Assembly (NCBI GenBank): GCA_028753945.1 | Contig: JAPNXP010000006.1 | Coordinates: 372,001 to 436,000, forward strand | Direction of reading: 5' to 3' | Source: Hexactinellida sp. DTS-2022 | Lineage: Eukaryota; Porifera; Hexactinellida | DNA length: 64,000 nucleotides | In this document: piece after piece, positions 9,170 through 20,299 of the stretch | Layout: each line of letters opens with the position of its first letter | How positions within the stretch are numbered: the first letter of the stretch is position 1 | Program-made: the position numbers and the translations under genes | Notes under the pieces: generated by a model | Databases searched by the model: none | Told to the model about the DNA's origin: nothing | What the model saw: the letters and a program-made list of their open reading frames with translations, nothing else

Positions 9170-12100
9170 ATGGCAGCTGCGGTTATCGATCCTGCCTTCA
9201 CCGGCGCAGGGGCGAGGGAGGGGCTAGAGATTTGGAGAATTGAAAAGTTTCATCCGAAACAAATCGACAAGCAGAAACAAGGGACTTTCTACTCCGGAGA
9301 TTCCTACGTGATGTTATCAACTAAAATATCCAAAGCGGGTATGTACACTATGAACCATGGATTGTTGGTATTTACCTAAATAATTATGCCAACGCCTTTT
9401 CAATATATAAACCGGCTTCGCAAAGGTTATTTTTGATGTTAAATTAATAAACTTTCCAGTGCCTGAAAATTACATTAAAAATGTGTTGCCCATTTATTAG
9501 TAATTCTTATGTATTATAAACAAACTTCTAGTTACAGTTTAATTAATAGACAAACTTGCTATTAGAGGAACATAATTAATATTAATTGCTCGCTTGGGGA
9601 CTGAAAGTCGCTTGCCTAATAGAGCAAAATAATATTGCTATTATAATAATTGCTATTAGGCGAACACTACTGTACTTACTATGTATATATTTGGTTAAAT
9701 GTTTGTTTGTTTGTTTGCTAGTTAGTTAGTTAGTTTGTTTGTCTGTTAACAATACTATACTGTACTACTATACAATATACAAAATACAAAATACAAAATA
9801 CAATACAGTACCATTACCATTACACTACCCATAGGAGGTCTGGAATGGAGCATCCACTTCTGGATCGGTTCCGAATCCTCGCAGGACGAATACGGTACGG
9901 CGGCTATAAAGTCTGTAGAGCTGGACGAGTACCTGGGAGGGGGGCCTGTCCAGTACAGAGAGGTACAAGCACACGAGTCCAAGATGTTCCTCTCCTACTT
10001 CCCGAAAGGTGTCAAGTACCTATCGGGGGGCATGGAGAGTGGATTCAGGAAGGTGAGACATGTCTAGACAACTTGTATCAGCAGGCTAGGAAAATAATGA
10101 TTTATTTGATTTATTTGATTTTTTTGATTTTTTGGGAAATTTAAATCATTAATTTGAATGAACATAACTCAAATTGTATAATAGGTATTCCTGTATGGAC
10201 ATTTGGAAGAGAATGCTTATATAGAGCTGAACTTTGTAGAATTCAGATTTTTTCCCATACTAAAAGCCCAGGCTTACTTTCTAAAGGTCAATTTCAAATC
10301 CTGGGAAAAACTGACCTTTCCCAGTGCCTGAATACACATACTGAAAAACTGAACTCTACTAGAGCTGAGCTCTATATAAGTAATTTGTATGCGAAAATAC
10401 ACAATCAATTTACTTCTGTTTGAGAATTACACTCTGTTTGGAATCTCTCCTATTTATAGGTTGTGCAAGAGGAGATACGGCGCCTCTACCATTTGAAGGG
10501 AAAGCGAAACGTAAGAATGACAGAGGTTCCGCTTAAAGTGGTCTCTCTCAATCACGGAGATGCGTTCGTATTGGATCTGGGGAGTCTGGTGTATGTATGG
10601 TTTGGCAACGAGTGTGGGAGAATGGAACGCATGAAGGTAGGATGATATTAACGGCCGTTAAAACGTACGTTATTACACATATACATATACAGCAATTCTA
10701 CCCATTGAAATATATTCCAAACTACATAACGTTAATTCTTGAGAATTATACACCCCTCATTTTTGGATATTTTGTAATACAAATAAGGATGGTCTGTCAC
10801 ACATTGGCTAACAACCTTGGAAGGTATTATGGCCCGTTAAAGCGTTACATTAAACATCTTCATTTTCAACAATTCCATTCGTTGAAATACAGTCATGTTA
10901 TTTTATTATGAACATCCAAGGCAAACAAGTTTCATACAAAATGCGACTTGCTATAACACGAACACCAGTGTATTAACCATATAGTCTGCTCTCTAATTGT
11001 CCACTTTTATAATAGTCCACTTATTTACATGTCCAAATCAACTACAGTGGAGCCTCCCATAACGGACACTCCAAATAGCGGACAACCCTCGTGGCACGGA
11101 TTTATTTATTTAGCATATGTCTAATAGAAAAGCAACCTCTAAATAACGGACAACGGTTCCGGTCCCAAGGTGTCCGTTGTTCAGAGGCTCTACTGTAGTT
11201 ATATATCTGTAATAGTCCACTTTGGTTCAATTGCCCACTGGTGGACTTGTTATGACAGACTATTAGAGAGACCAGTGTATTAACTATAACACGTATTATC
11301 CATGGTCCGTAGGCTATCGACGCAGCTCGCAACATCCGAGACGACGAGAGGGCGGGCAAAGCCCGAATAGAGATTCTAGACGAACAGGTCGAGGAGGACG
11401 ATTCTGAGTTCTTCAAGTTCCTCGGGGGGCGGGACTCCGGGGAAATAGGAGCCTCCACTCCTGACGAGGAGTTCGAGAGGAGAGCTGAGGCCGTGGTGTC
11501 TCTCTACCACATTAGCGACTCCTCGGGGGAGCTGGAGATTACACAGGTAGGGAATAGAATAATCTAGAATAGTCTAGAATATAGTATAGTAATATAGCTC
11601 TGAGGCAGTGGTGTCTCTCTACCACATTAGCGACTCCTCGGGCTCGGGGGAGCTGGAGATTACACAGGTAGGGATAAGGCTATATAGAATAGTCTAGAAT
11701 AGTCTAGAATATAGTATAGTAATATAGCTCTGAGTGTACGTACTAACAGGGATTGAAAATTAAGGAGTACAGTAGAACCCGGTTTTATGTAACATATAGG
11801 GAATAGGAATAAGCAGTGTATTAAACAGCCATTAATATATTTACACATACTACAGGGTTAATACTTGTACTGTTGTACACATAGGAAATCGGAATAAGCA
11901 CATATTATCCGAGTGTACGTACTAACCGAGTTTCCCCTACATAGAAATACAGTATATTAGTAAGAGTTAGTTAGAAAAACCGATTACGTAGTTAGAATAA
12001 ATCTGTTTCGACAACAGCAAAATCTATTGCTAATATTATGATATAACTATTAAGCTATAACACAAGCTATATACTATTCTCTCTCTCTACAGGTGTCTAC

Positions 12101-15100
12101 GAAGCCTCTGCTACAGAAGTTGCTGGACAGTCAGGATGCATTCCTTGTGGACTCAGGGGCTGGTGTGGTGTATGCGTGGATAGGGAAGGGGGCCACTAAG
12201 GGTACGTAGCTAGATACCCTATGGGGCAATGGTATCCATCCTGTACTGACAAACAAACAAACAAACAAATATCTAACCAACTATACTATATTTTCACGAA
12301 TATGCGCTGGGGGCTTGAATAAGTGTCGGGTTAATCAAAATGTCATTGATATGATAAATTTAAACACATTAGTTGATCGATCACTGGAGTGTAATTCCAT
12401 TGATTTTGGCAACTTTGGTGAGAACCATTAGAACCGACCTAAATATTATAATCTGGATTTTTCAAAAAAATTCAGGATAATTTTGGCCCATGAAACAATA
12501 AGCGCTGGGGCGCTTATTCGAAGCAATACGATATACATAGTACGTACAAGCTTTCCAACTTACAACACATACAATAGCTAACTCTATACCCTATCCTATA
12601 CATTGCAGGGACCGGCAACCTTTTGAATGATGTGTGCCAGTTTACCTTTAATTTCAACATATTTATGACCTTTTTAATTTCAACATATTTATGGCACGCG
12701 TGCCTAGGGTTGCCGACCCCTGCTATACATATTACTATATCCTATCCTATACTATCTTATACGTATAATGTATAATGTGTGTGTGTAGGAGAGCGCAAGG
12801 CTGCAATGCACTACGCGGCTAGCTTCATAAAGGAGAAGAGCTACAGTCCCTCCACCCCGCTGGTACGCGTTATAGACGGAGCCGAGCCCGTGGCCTTCAA
12901 GGCGCTCTTCCAGGGCTGGCAGGACCCGGGAGAAGTGGAGAACGTGTTCGTGCACAGGAAGAAAGGGTACGTACATGTTGTATATAGTAGATTACACAGT
13001 ATACAGTATACAGTATATACAGTAGCTAGGAAGAAAGGGTACGAATAAGTTGTATATAGTAGAACGTACGTAGCTAACTTATATACAGTAGAAAGTAACC
13101 TGGTCCCGAGGTGACTCTATTTCTGCACAGGAAGAAAGGGTATTTAGCTAACTAGTTCATTGAAATAACAAAAGTACAGTTAGAAAAGTGTTGACCGATA
13201 TACACAGTATACTCCGCTTAATGGGGTTATAGTAGAACCTCGTTAGTAGGAACACCAACGGACAGTATAAAATTTGACGGTAAAAGACGGTAAAAATTTG
13301 ACGATAAACGGTAAAAGCTAATTTGACTAATTCATTGAAAATGACAAGAATTACAGTATACTCCGGTTAATAGAGCCACCGGCGGTTAATAGATTTTCCG
13401 CTTAATGGGGTCAAAGTAACCTGGTCCCGGGTGACTCTATTAAGCGGAGTCGACTGTATTTCCAAAAAAATTGTGGACACTTTCTATATTATGAAAATAA
13501 TTTTGAGTAATTCTCGAATATTTCATCAATTAGTCAACTTTGAAAATACATTTATGAAAATACCGTTATAAAGTTAAAATAATGTTTAAATAACCCGAGT
13601 TAGATAAACCGGTTTCGATTGTAATTTTCGAATAATTCATAATTTTTCTCGAATATTCTCGAATATTTTATAATTTATTCAACTTAGGTACGAAGCTCCT
13701 GAGGAGACTAAAGTAGAGGATTTGGTTTCTCAAATGAAAGTGTTGTGTAAGCGCGAGGAAGCCAGCTTGTTGGATGACGGGAAGGGAGATGTCCAGATTT
13801 GGAGAGTTGAGAACTTCGAGATGGCACCTGTGGACCCTAAGACCTACGGACAGTTCTATGCAGGAGATGCCTATCTGCTATTCTATAAGTAAGTTGTTGT
13901 AAGCACTGGTACATAGTATATACCTATAGACTATAGCAAACAGATGCTTATACACTAACATACTAATACATATACCAATATACAAACAGATAATACATAT
14001 ACAGATACATATACAGACAAATACATAGAATAGACAAATAAATACGTATGCCAATAATCAAACAAACAAACAAACAACTATTCAACCATTCAACCATTCA
14101 ACCAACCAACCAAACAAACAAATAAAACCAACCAACTAATAAAATAATTAATTAACAATCAACAAACAACCAAACACTTACTACTAATACACTCCTATAA
14201 CCCTATACCCTATATACCCTATATACCCTCTAGATACCTGTTACGCAGCAAGGAGCACTACGTGATATACTTCTGGTTGGGACAGGCCAGCAGTCAGGAC
14301 GAGAGGGAGGCAGCTGCTCTACACGCTATAGCGCTAGACGACCAGTATGCAGGGGCCCCTGTACAGGTATGTAGTGTGTATAGTATAGCGGTAGTGTAGT
14401 GTGTAGTGTAGCTGTGTTGTGTAGTGTAGTGTTATGTGAGAGCTACAGTAGAACTTCGTTAGTACGAACACAGTTAATACGAAATTCCGGTTAATATGTA
14501 CACTATTTCAGTCCCCTTCAAAGTTCAAATCCTTTTCAATATACAGTAAATGGAGCCCGGTTAATACGAATTCTGGATAAGGCGAACATATTTTGTCGTT
14601 TCCCATGTGTACGTACTAACGAGGTTATAATGTAATATATTACTGTAGTATACCACTATGTATTATAATTAACTGTGTTATATACAATCGCATTATAAAC
14701 TAGGTTAGAGTAGTGCAGGGAAAAGAGCCGTCTCATTTCCTAAAGTTGTTCGAGGGAAGAATGATAGTGCACGCGGGCGGCAAGGCTAGCGGATTCAAGA
14801 ATAGAAACGAAAAGGATTTCTACGATACGGATGGGATCCGGCTGTTCCACTTGAAGGGATTAACACCTCTGGACACACGGGCCGTGCAAGTGGCGGAGAG
14901 TGCCACCTCTCTAAACTCAGGTTAGTTAAGAGGTGTGAAAATGGTAATACAGTGGTTGAAAAGTGTTTGTAGTGCTTGTAATGGTTGTAATAATTGAAAT
15001 TGTGAAATTGTTAATATAAGAATATATACGTATAGTAGACTGTTTAGTGTGAAATTGTAATACAGTTGTTTTCGAGATAATTATTAACAAGTCGCATTTT

Positions 15101-16883
15101 GCACTAAGTTTGAACAGGCGAACTTGCTATTAGAGGAACAGAATTAATATTAAATGCTCGCTTGGGGACCATAAAAATATCTTGCTTGCTAAATTTAGAC
15201 CCCATTAAGTGGAGATATCTATTAACCGAAAATATTTTATGCCAAACTGTCATTCCGTCCTATAAATCCTTTGAAATTTTGACCCGATTTAGCAGAGAAA
15301 TCTATTAACCGGTGGCTCTATTAAGCGGAGTCGACTGTATTTACTTTCCATTCCATTGTGCCATTATTGTTACTATGCTTACTTAGGCGATGTATTTGTG
15401 TTGGAGACGCCTAAGGCTACCTACATATGGCACGGGAAATCTGCTGGTGATTCCGAAAAGTCAGTCGGGGAAAATGTAGCGCGTATTTTGACACCTAATC
15501 GCGAGGCGACAATTCTATTGGAGGAGAGTGAGCCTACAGATTTCTGGCATTCACTGGGCGGTTATAAGAGTTATGCGAAACAGAAATGTGTTGATGATAT
15601 TCCGGTGGTACACGAACCAAGGCTGTTCCAGGTAAGTTGTGTTATTAGGGAAGTTTTGTGTATAAGTAGATTAGTTTAAGGATTTTAATAGGAATGCGAG
15701 ACGCTCCTTTTGGAGTATGATTTTTGGGAAATTTTATGTTTAATATACTGAAGAGTAGCAAGGCTGGATTCAGTTAACAGGTTACGAATTTATTGATCAG
15801 TTAACCGATATGTTAATTCAGTCGAGTTAACAAACAGTTCCGCAAAATCAGGTCCCTACAATGGCTATTCAATTCAATTAAATTAAAAATAATAAAAATT
15901 CAATTAATACGAACTCTGGATAAAGCGAACACATTTACCGTCCGTTGGTGTTCGTATTAAAACGAAGTTCTACTGTATTTAAATAAACAACCAATGCAGT
16001 TATTTCTGCACAATTCCGAATATTCGTTTCAGCCCTAGTATATTTTATATAAATCGAGTTATACAACAGTTCCTATATAAATCGATAAATCGAGTTATTC
16101 TGTATATTTGATATAAATCGAGTTATACAAAGAGTTCCTATATAAATCGATAAATCGAGTTATGCTGTATATTTGATATAAATCGAGTTATACAAACAGT
16201 TCCTATATAAATCGATAAATCGAGTTATACAAACAGTTCCTATATAAATCGATAAATCGAGTTACACAAACAGTTCCTATATAAATCGATAAATCGAGTT
16301 ATACTGTCCATTACTTGCTTAGGTCAGCAATGCTAGTGGCAGATTGTGTGTGGAGGAAATAGCTGAATTTGTGCAAGAAGATTTAGTGCAAGATGACGTC
16401 ATGATTCTAGACACGTATGATGAAATATTTGTTTGGATCGGATTAGGCGCAAATGTGGAAGAAAAGAAAGGATCTCTCCAAACAGTTAAGGAATATATGA
16501 AAACAGATCCCTCTGGGCGAAATGAAGAGGAGACCACTTTACTACAAATTAACCAGGGACACGAACCACCAAATTTCACCGCACAGTTCATAGGATGGAA
16601 TTATGATTTGTGGTCTCAGTCGAAAAATATTCTACAAGTTCGTGCAGAAATTAATGCTGAAAATGCTGGGATTTCCGTAGACGAATCTCTGGCTAATTAT
16701 GGTAAGAAATATACTTATGAGGAACTTAGAAATGTGTCATTTGAAGGTGTTGATTCAACGCGAAAAGAAGATTTTCTGTTAGATGGAGAATTCGAACAAG
16801 TTTTCAGGATGTCTCGTACTGAATTTGCCAAATTGCCAATTTGGAAAAAACTTGACGCGAAAAGAAAACTGGACCTATACTAG
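9170..16883 (+). CDS. VIL1: Villin: six gelsolin domains plus headpiece (11 exons)
   Basis: Calcium-regulated actin severing, capping and bundling protein of microvillus-like cell cortex. Exons: 9170-9338, 9835-10052, 10460-10636, 11313-11546, 12093-12201, 12789-12966, 13688-13888, 14234-14366, 14704-14920, 15387-15631, 16323-16883. The sum is 2442 nt, exactly 813 aa plus stop (vertebrate villin is about 827). Domains: G1 about 15-125 ([16 protein letters not shown]), G2 130-245, G3 250-365, G4 385-495 ([16 protein letters not shown]), G5 500-610, G6 620-730, and headpiece about 745-813 with [24 protein letters not shown] and a KRKLDLY end in place of the usual KEKGLF. The start is the first ATG in a frame opening straight into G1. 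The headpiece separates it from gelsolin and adseverin; advillin-type family members cannot be excluded. Exons 2-9 use many G/C-ending codons while exons 10-11 are AT-rich. Two intron starts carry copies of the preceding exon end. Confidence 0.96.
9533..9674. mobile_element. F7 MITE
   Basis: TACAGTTTAATTAATAG at left, TAGGCGAACACTACTGTA at right, with CTCGCTTGGGGACTGAAA in the middle. Located in villin intron 1. Confidence 0.75.
10218..10379. mobile_element. GAGCTGA-ended MITE (villin intron 2)
   Basis: Ends ATATAGAGCTGAACTTTGTA and TAGAGCTGAGCTCTATAT form an inverted repeat. The interior shares AAAAGCCCAGGCTTACTTTC with an inverted copy at 27371-27535. These are the two copies in the window. 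Confidence 0.8.
10967..11285. mobile_element. Inverted-repeat element interrupted by F8
   Basis: Left part has TCTGCTCTCTAATTGTCCAC; right part carries the complement (GTGGACTTGTTATGACAGAC). The F8 MITE at 11043-11197 sits between the halves. Both outer ends show CCAGTGTATTAAC in the same orientation, possibly a target duplication. Confidence 0.6.
11043..11197. mobile_element. F8 MITE
   Basis: TACAGTGGAGCCTCCCATAA to CAGAGGCTCTACTGTA, with CGGTCCCAAGGTGTCCG. Nearly identical interior to 24029-24219. Villin intron 3. Confidence 0.85.
11482..11735. repeat. Tandem duplication of villin exon 4 end and its splice donor
   Basis: The last 65 bases of exon 4 plus donor and about 55 bases of intron are repeated directly behind themselves (copy 2 from about 11601). 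Copy 2 has a 6-bp insertion (GGCTCG) and one GCC-to-GCA-type change, but retains an intact ACACAGGTAGGG donor. A third partial start (GCTCTGAG) closes the array at 11734. The unit contains the AGTCTAGAATAGTCTAGAAT motif also found inverted at 4808-4845. Confidence 0.92.
12298..12535. mobile_element. Dispersed element with GCGCTTATTCG end
   Basis: Partly inverted ends (GCGCTGGGGGCTTGAATAAG; GCGCTTATTCGAAGCAATAC). The middle holds GTAATTCCATTGATTTTGGC and AGAACCGACCTAAATATTAT, shared with 58035-58225 and with the RPL24 intron at 24240-24525. Confidence 0.65.
12596..12730. mobile_element. hAT-like element with 8-bp target duplication CTATACAT
   Basis: CAGGGACCGGCAACCTTTTG at left and GGGTTGCCGACCCCTG at right are hAT-type ends. 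CTATACAT lies at 12596-12603 and 12723-12730, with two extra bases (TG) on the left. Only 117 bp inside, so nonautonomous. Villin intron 5. Confidence 0.85.
12950..13140. repeat. Three copies of villin exon 6 end within the intron
   Basis: AGGAAGAAAGGGTACG, which closes exon 6 with its donor, recurs at about 13028 and (as GCACAGGAAGAAAGGGTA) at about 13124. The second is followed by TTGTATATAGTAG as in the first. The copies are separated by F3 debris. Confidence 0.8.
13352..13458. mobile_element. F3 MITE, with F3/F1 debris upstream
   Basis: TACAGTATACTCCGGTTAAT to AAGCGGAGTCGACTGTA with AACCTGGTCCC inside. Broken F3 and F1 pieces lie at 13090-13320. Villin intron 6. Confidence 0.75.
13970..14200. 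repeat. Low-complexity ACAA/ATAC tract
   Basis: Villin intron 7 consists largely of CATATACA, AAACAAACAA and CCAACCAACC runs. Confidence 0.75.
14444..14634. mobile_element. F1 MITE
   Basis: TACAGTAGAACTTCGTTAG to CTAACGAGGTTATAATGTA. Villin intron 8. Confidence 0.8.
15086..15339. mobile_element. F7 fragment joined to F3 right part
   Basis: GGCGAACTTGCTATTAGAGG and CTCGCTTGGGGACC are F7. From about 15195 the sequence is F3 (CCCCATTAAGTGGAG to GCGGAGTCGACTGTA). Villin intron 9. Confidence 0.7.
15690..15977. mobile_element. Family S fragment and F1 right part
   Basis: GCGAGACGCTCCTTTTGGAG marks family S at 15690-15740. F1 words (ATACGAACTCTGGATAAAG to GTTCTACTGTA) lie at 15900-15977. Villin intron 10. 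Confidence 0.6.
16045..16312. repeat. Tandem repeat of TATATAAATCGATAAATCGA
   Basis: About six units of 40-60 bp, each with AAATCGAGTTATAC and ACAGTTCCTATATAAATC, end just before the acceptor of the last villin exon. No spacer/repeat regularity of a CRISPR type. Confidence 0.85.
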
Positions 16884-17412
16884 TGTCAGTTACAATTCTA
16901 TATTTATGCATATTTATACCTAAATAGGTTGTTAGGTAACTTCTAGCTTGTATACTCGATATTATTTATATTATTATCTTTTTGTACTAATTATATTTCT
17001 ATTTTATTAGTACATTCAAATTCCTATAAGGCCATTTGGTTGCTATGAAATCTCCAGGAATCAATATGTGGGCAACAAGAATTGTATAGATGGTACTTAT
17101 TTTTGTCACCTTTTGAAAGGTGCATTTTATCTCCTATGTGCCTCATCCTATATGTATAGAAAGTTCGAACATTTGGATGATATCTGAAATATCAGTTCTA
17201 AAATAACTTCTAATTCCATGAGGTAAATACCGTATTTACTCGAATAATAACAAATAAATGCTAAACTAAGAAAATCCGAGAATAATTGTCATATAACACA
17301 ACAAATACAGGTTTCAATGGTTTCAAAAGAGAGCTCGAAATTACTTCGTATTAACCGGAGTCACTTGCATGCATTAGTATAGGCTAGGGGAATTAAACGT
17401 GTATTCTTGATA
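16884..17412. other. Villin 3' flank
   Basis: AT-rich. F2 right half at 17341-17428 (GGAGTCACTTGCATGCATTA to CTACTGTA). A TACCGTATTTACTCGAATA word at 17227 resembles the end of the 12298 element. No gene seen. Confidence 0.5.
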
Positions 17413-17845
17413 ACGAGAGTCTACTGTAAGTATGAAAGTGGAACTATAAATAGAACTATAAGCAAACTCGTTAGTATGAAAACCAAATTTGTTCCCCTTA
17501 CGGATCTGTGTATGTATTAATCGGAATTTAAATATGTCCAACGAACGAAAATTTCTTGTTATTGAAAAGTCAATATTCTTTAAAGAGTAGAATAATTTAG
17601 TTTAGTGGTTCAAAGGAATTTGATGGAATTGCAGAAATTAATTATTTCATTGAAACAACAACCACAATACAGCCACTAGTCTAAATATGCAATAAGTTCA
17701 GAGTTAAAGTATTGTCTTACAAACACAACTAATATTAACTGTGTTACTCAGAAATGAGAGTAGTTATTGAATAGAACTATAAATTAAGATTAAACTGAAA
17801 CAAACAAACAAACAAATAAACTCAAATAAATTTCAAAGATCACAA
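17413..17845 (+). promoter_or_regulatory. Conserved upstream region of NHL gene 1
   Basis: Highly similar to 19873-20299 and, inverted, to 45964-46330. TATAAAT at 17778-17784 sits 68 bp before the ATG, at an equivalent distance in all three genes (67 and about 61). A leader rich in AAAC follows. This supports a TATA promoter; transcription itself is inferred. Confidence 0.65.
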
Positions 17846-18733
17846 ATGGCGACTCAAATACCTGAGCTAATCCCAGTGTCAATCGTAGACCCCGTACCAA
17901 ACTATGCCACATTCCAACAGCCCATTGTAGCTGTTGGGAAAATTGGATCAGCTCCTGGAGAGTTACACAGCCCAAAAGGTGTCTCAATCGATACGGAATC
18001 CGGACACATTTATGTGGCGGAATTGGACAACAGTCGAATCCAAATATTCTCTGAGACAGGAGACTGTCTCAACGAATTCGGACAACAAGACCTGGCATAT
18101 CCATGGGGCATATTATTCCATCAGGATAGCATTTATGTCACCGACGTAACACAACACGCTATCTTCCTATTCAAGCTTCCAGATCTCAGAATGGTAAAGC
18201 GAGCAGGGAAGGAAGGATCTGGAAATAAAGAGTTCAATTTTCCGAGTCAACTCGCCATCTCTCCCAATCAACGCCTCTACGTGCCAGATACAAACAACAA
18301 GAGAATCCAAATCCTGTCCACAGATCTAGCTTTCCAAGACTCGCTACGACATCAAACTATGACAGAACCTGTTGATGTTAAATTCACAAACAGTGAAATG
18401 TTTGTGCTAAGCTGTATAGACAATCCCTGTATCCACGTGTTTACACTATCAGGAGAGAAGTCCCGCTCCATAATTACCAATAGAGGAATAGGAATGCAAG
18501 TTACAGCAGCATTCTTCTTCTGTTTAGACGGACGCAATAATATCGTTATAAGCGACTTCCGTGCTAACAATATCAAGATATTCTCTCCAGCAGGAGACCT
18601 CCTACACACGTTAGGACGGTATGGGAATCAAGCTGGAAATTTTGACGAACCTTCTGGCATTGCCATCCTCAACAATACTAAATTACTTTGTGTCTCTCTA
18701 AACCTTTACTATGCATTTCAAATATTTTCATAA
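17846..18733 (+). CDS. NHL-repeat beta-propeller protein lacking the coiled coil (295 aa)
   Basis: Intronless. The first 17 residues (MATQIPELIPVSIVDPV) match the two longer paralogues, then the frame jumps directly to PNYATFQQP. The intervening ~124 residues forming the coiled coil in the 20300 gene are removed in frame. The rest is a six-bladed NHL propeller, with repeats such as GVSIDTESGHIYVAELDNSR and LAISPNQRLYVPDTNNKR. NHL propellers of TRIM-NHL proteins bind RNA or protein; no RING, B-box or transmembrane segment is present here. Without the coiled coil it would be a monomeric propeller. The open frame and matching length argue that the protein is still made. Function unknown. Confidence 0.85.
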   Translation: MATQIPELIPVSIVDPVPNYATFQQPIVAVGKIGSAPGELHSPKGVSIDTESGHIYVAELDNSRIQIFSETGDCLNEFGQQDLAYPWGILFHQDSIYVTDVTQHAIFLFKLPDLRMVKRAGKEGSGNKEFNFPSQLAISPNQRLYVPDTNNKRIQILSTDLAFQDSLRHQTMTEPVDVKFTNSEMFVLSCIDNPCIHVFTLSGEKSRSIITNRGIGMQVTAAFFFCLDGRNNIVISDFRANNIKIFSPAGDLLHTLGRYGNQAGNFDEPSGIAILNNTKLLCVSLNLYYAFQIFS

Positions 18734-19130
18734 ATTTTGCTTAAATAAATTACTATATTTGTGTGAAATGTTAAAAAAGATTAGTCAATATTTCTGTCCA
18801 ATTCACACATTTTTAAAAGAGTATAATTAGACGGACCACCAATGGATTTTCAAATATAATCCCAGCTATCTCAGTAGCTACAATAGAATCTGTAATAATT
18901 TATATATTAAGATTCTGGTTAAGGATCATGTTCCCGAGTAAGACAAATACTAAATACATAATCCCGCATAAATTTGTGACCATATAATTCATGTTTCTGC
19001 AATAACGTGTTTAGTCCGTTGGACAGTTATCTCGATTGTATCAATTGTTTACAGCTGTTTGTACCGTGCTACGAACGTTTTCACATTTTGCAGTAGGACT
19101 AATTCCCTCGCTTGTACGCCTAACATATTA

Positions 19131-19499
19131 TACAGTAGACTCTTGTTAATCTGTTGCTATTGGTTACAGCTATATTATGCTTTTTTTGCTCTATCGAGTG
19201 CAATAGAAATGTTAACTACACCAGAATACAATTTGTTTGAACTTTTTTAATTGTTCGTAATGAATGAGTTACTACATTAGTGTGCGATTGGTAGCTAATG
19301 TTAGTACACTGAATTATAGTCAATGCAAAAATAAAAAAATCTAAAATTATAGCTGTGCCGAAGGCATGTACATTGGAGGCACTATTGGTGGTTGGTTGGT
19401 TGATTAAAAATGCCTCCACAAGAAAATGCTGTTGGCACAGCTATAATTTTAGATTTTTTGTATCGGAACATCTGTTCGGATTAGCGAGGATGTACTGTA
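19131..19499. mobile_element. F9-like element with nested AGCTGTGCC hairpin (family H)
   Basis: Outer ends TACAGTAGACTCTTGTTAAT and ATTAGCGAGGATGTACTGTA. An inner H hairpin at 19333-19459 has arms TCTAAAATTATAGCTGTGCC and GGCACAGCTATAATTTTAGA around GGAGGCAC/TGCCTCC. The same nesting is seen at 21982-22349. Confidence 0.75.
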
Positions 19500-19872
19500 T
19501 GAAACTTCTGTGACCTCTCACTCTTCTATAGTCAACTGCTATGTGTCTTAATGAATATTGAACTATTGTGTCCTGAATGGACTTAATGTCACCTGTAAAC
19601 TGCTATACTGACAGTAAATTGGGTAGGCAAGCTGAGCATACATGCATACATTTTCTGGTGAAACTTCGGATTGCATTTTGGTTGTTTATTCAATGTGACT
19701 TTCAATCCTCGCACAATTGCTAATTGTGTCTTATTTCTTCTTGAGTCCAGTATATTTCTATTTTTTTAACTATTCTCCTTTATTTATTCGAATATTGTAT
19801 AACGAACCCTTCGGAATCGGTCCAATAATTAGTTTATTTATTATGTAGTAGCTTTAACTTATACAGAAAGTT

Positions 19873-20299
19873 GTTCTACTGTAAGTATGAAATTGAAACT
19901 ATAAATAGAACTATAATCACACTCGTTAGTAGGAAAACTAAATCTGTTCCTCTTATGGAACTGTGTATGTATTAATCGGAACTTAAATATGTTCAACGAA
20001 CGAAAGTTTCTTGTTATTGAAAAGCTAATATTCTTTAAAGAGTCGAATAATTTAATTTAGTGGTTCAAAGGAATTTGATGGAATTGCAGAAATTAATAAT
20101 TCCATTGAAATAACAACCACAATACAGCCACTAATCTAAATATGCAATAAGTTCAGAGTTAAAGTATTGTCTTACAAACACAACTAATATTAACTTTGTT
20201 ACTCAGAAATGAGAGTAGTCTGTGAATAGAACTATAAATTAAGATTAACTGAAACAAACAAACAAACATAAAACTCCAATAAATTTCAAATATACACAA
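19873..20299 (+). promoter_or_regulatory. Conserved upstream region of NHL gene 2
   Basis: Same block as 17413-17845, with TATAAAT at 20233-20239 and an AAACAAACAAACA leader. Confidence 0.65.

Larger units (their letters stand above)
17413..19605. repeat. Tandem duplication, copy 1 (NHL gene unit)
   Basis: About 2.2 kb including 430 bp upstream, the gene at 17846 and about 870 bp downstream is repeated at 19873-22448. The downstream part includes a nested inverted-repeat element, so that insertion predates the duplication. Confidence 0.9.
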
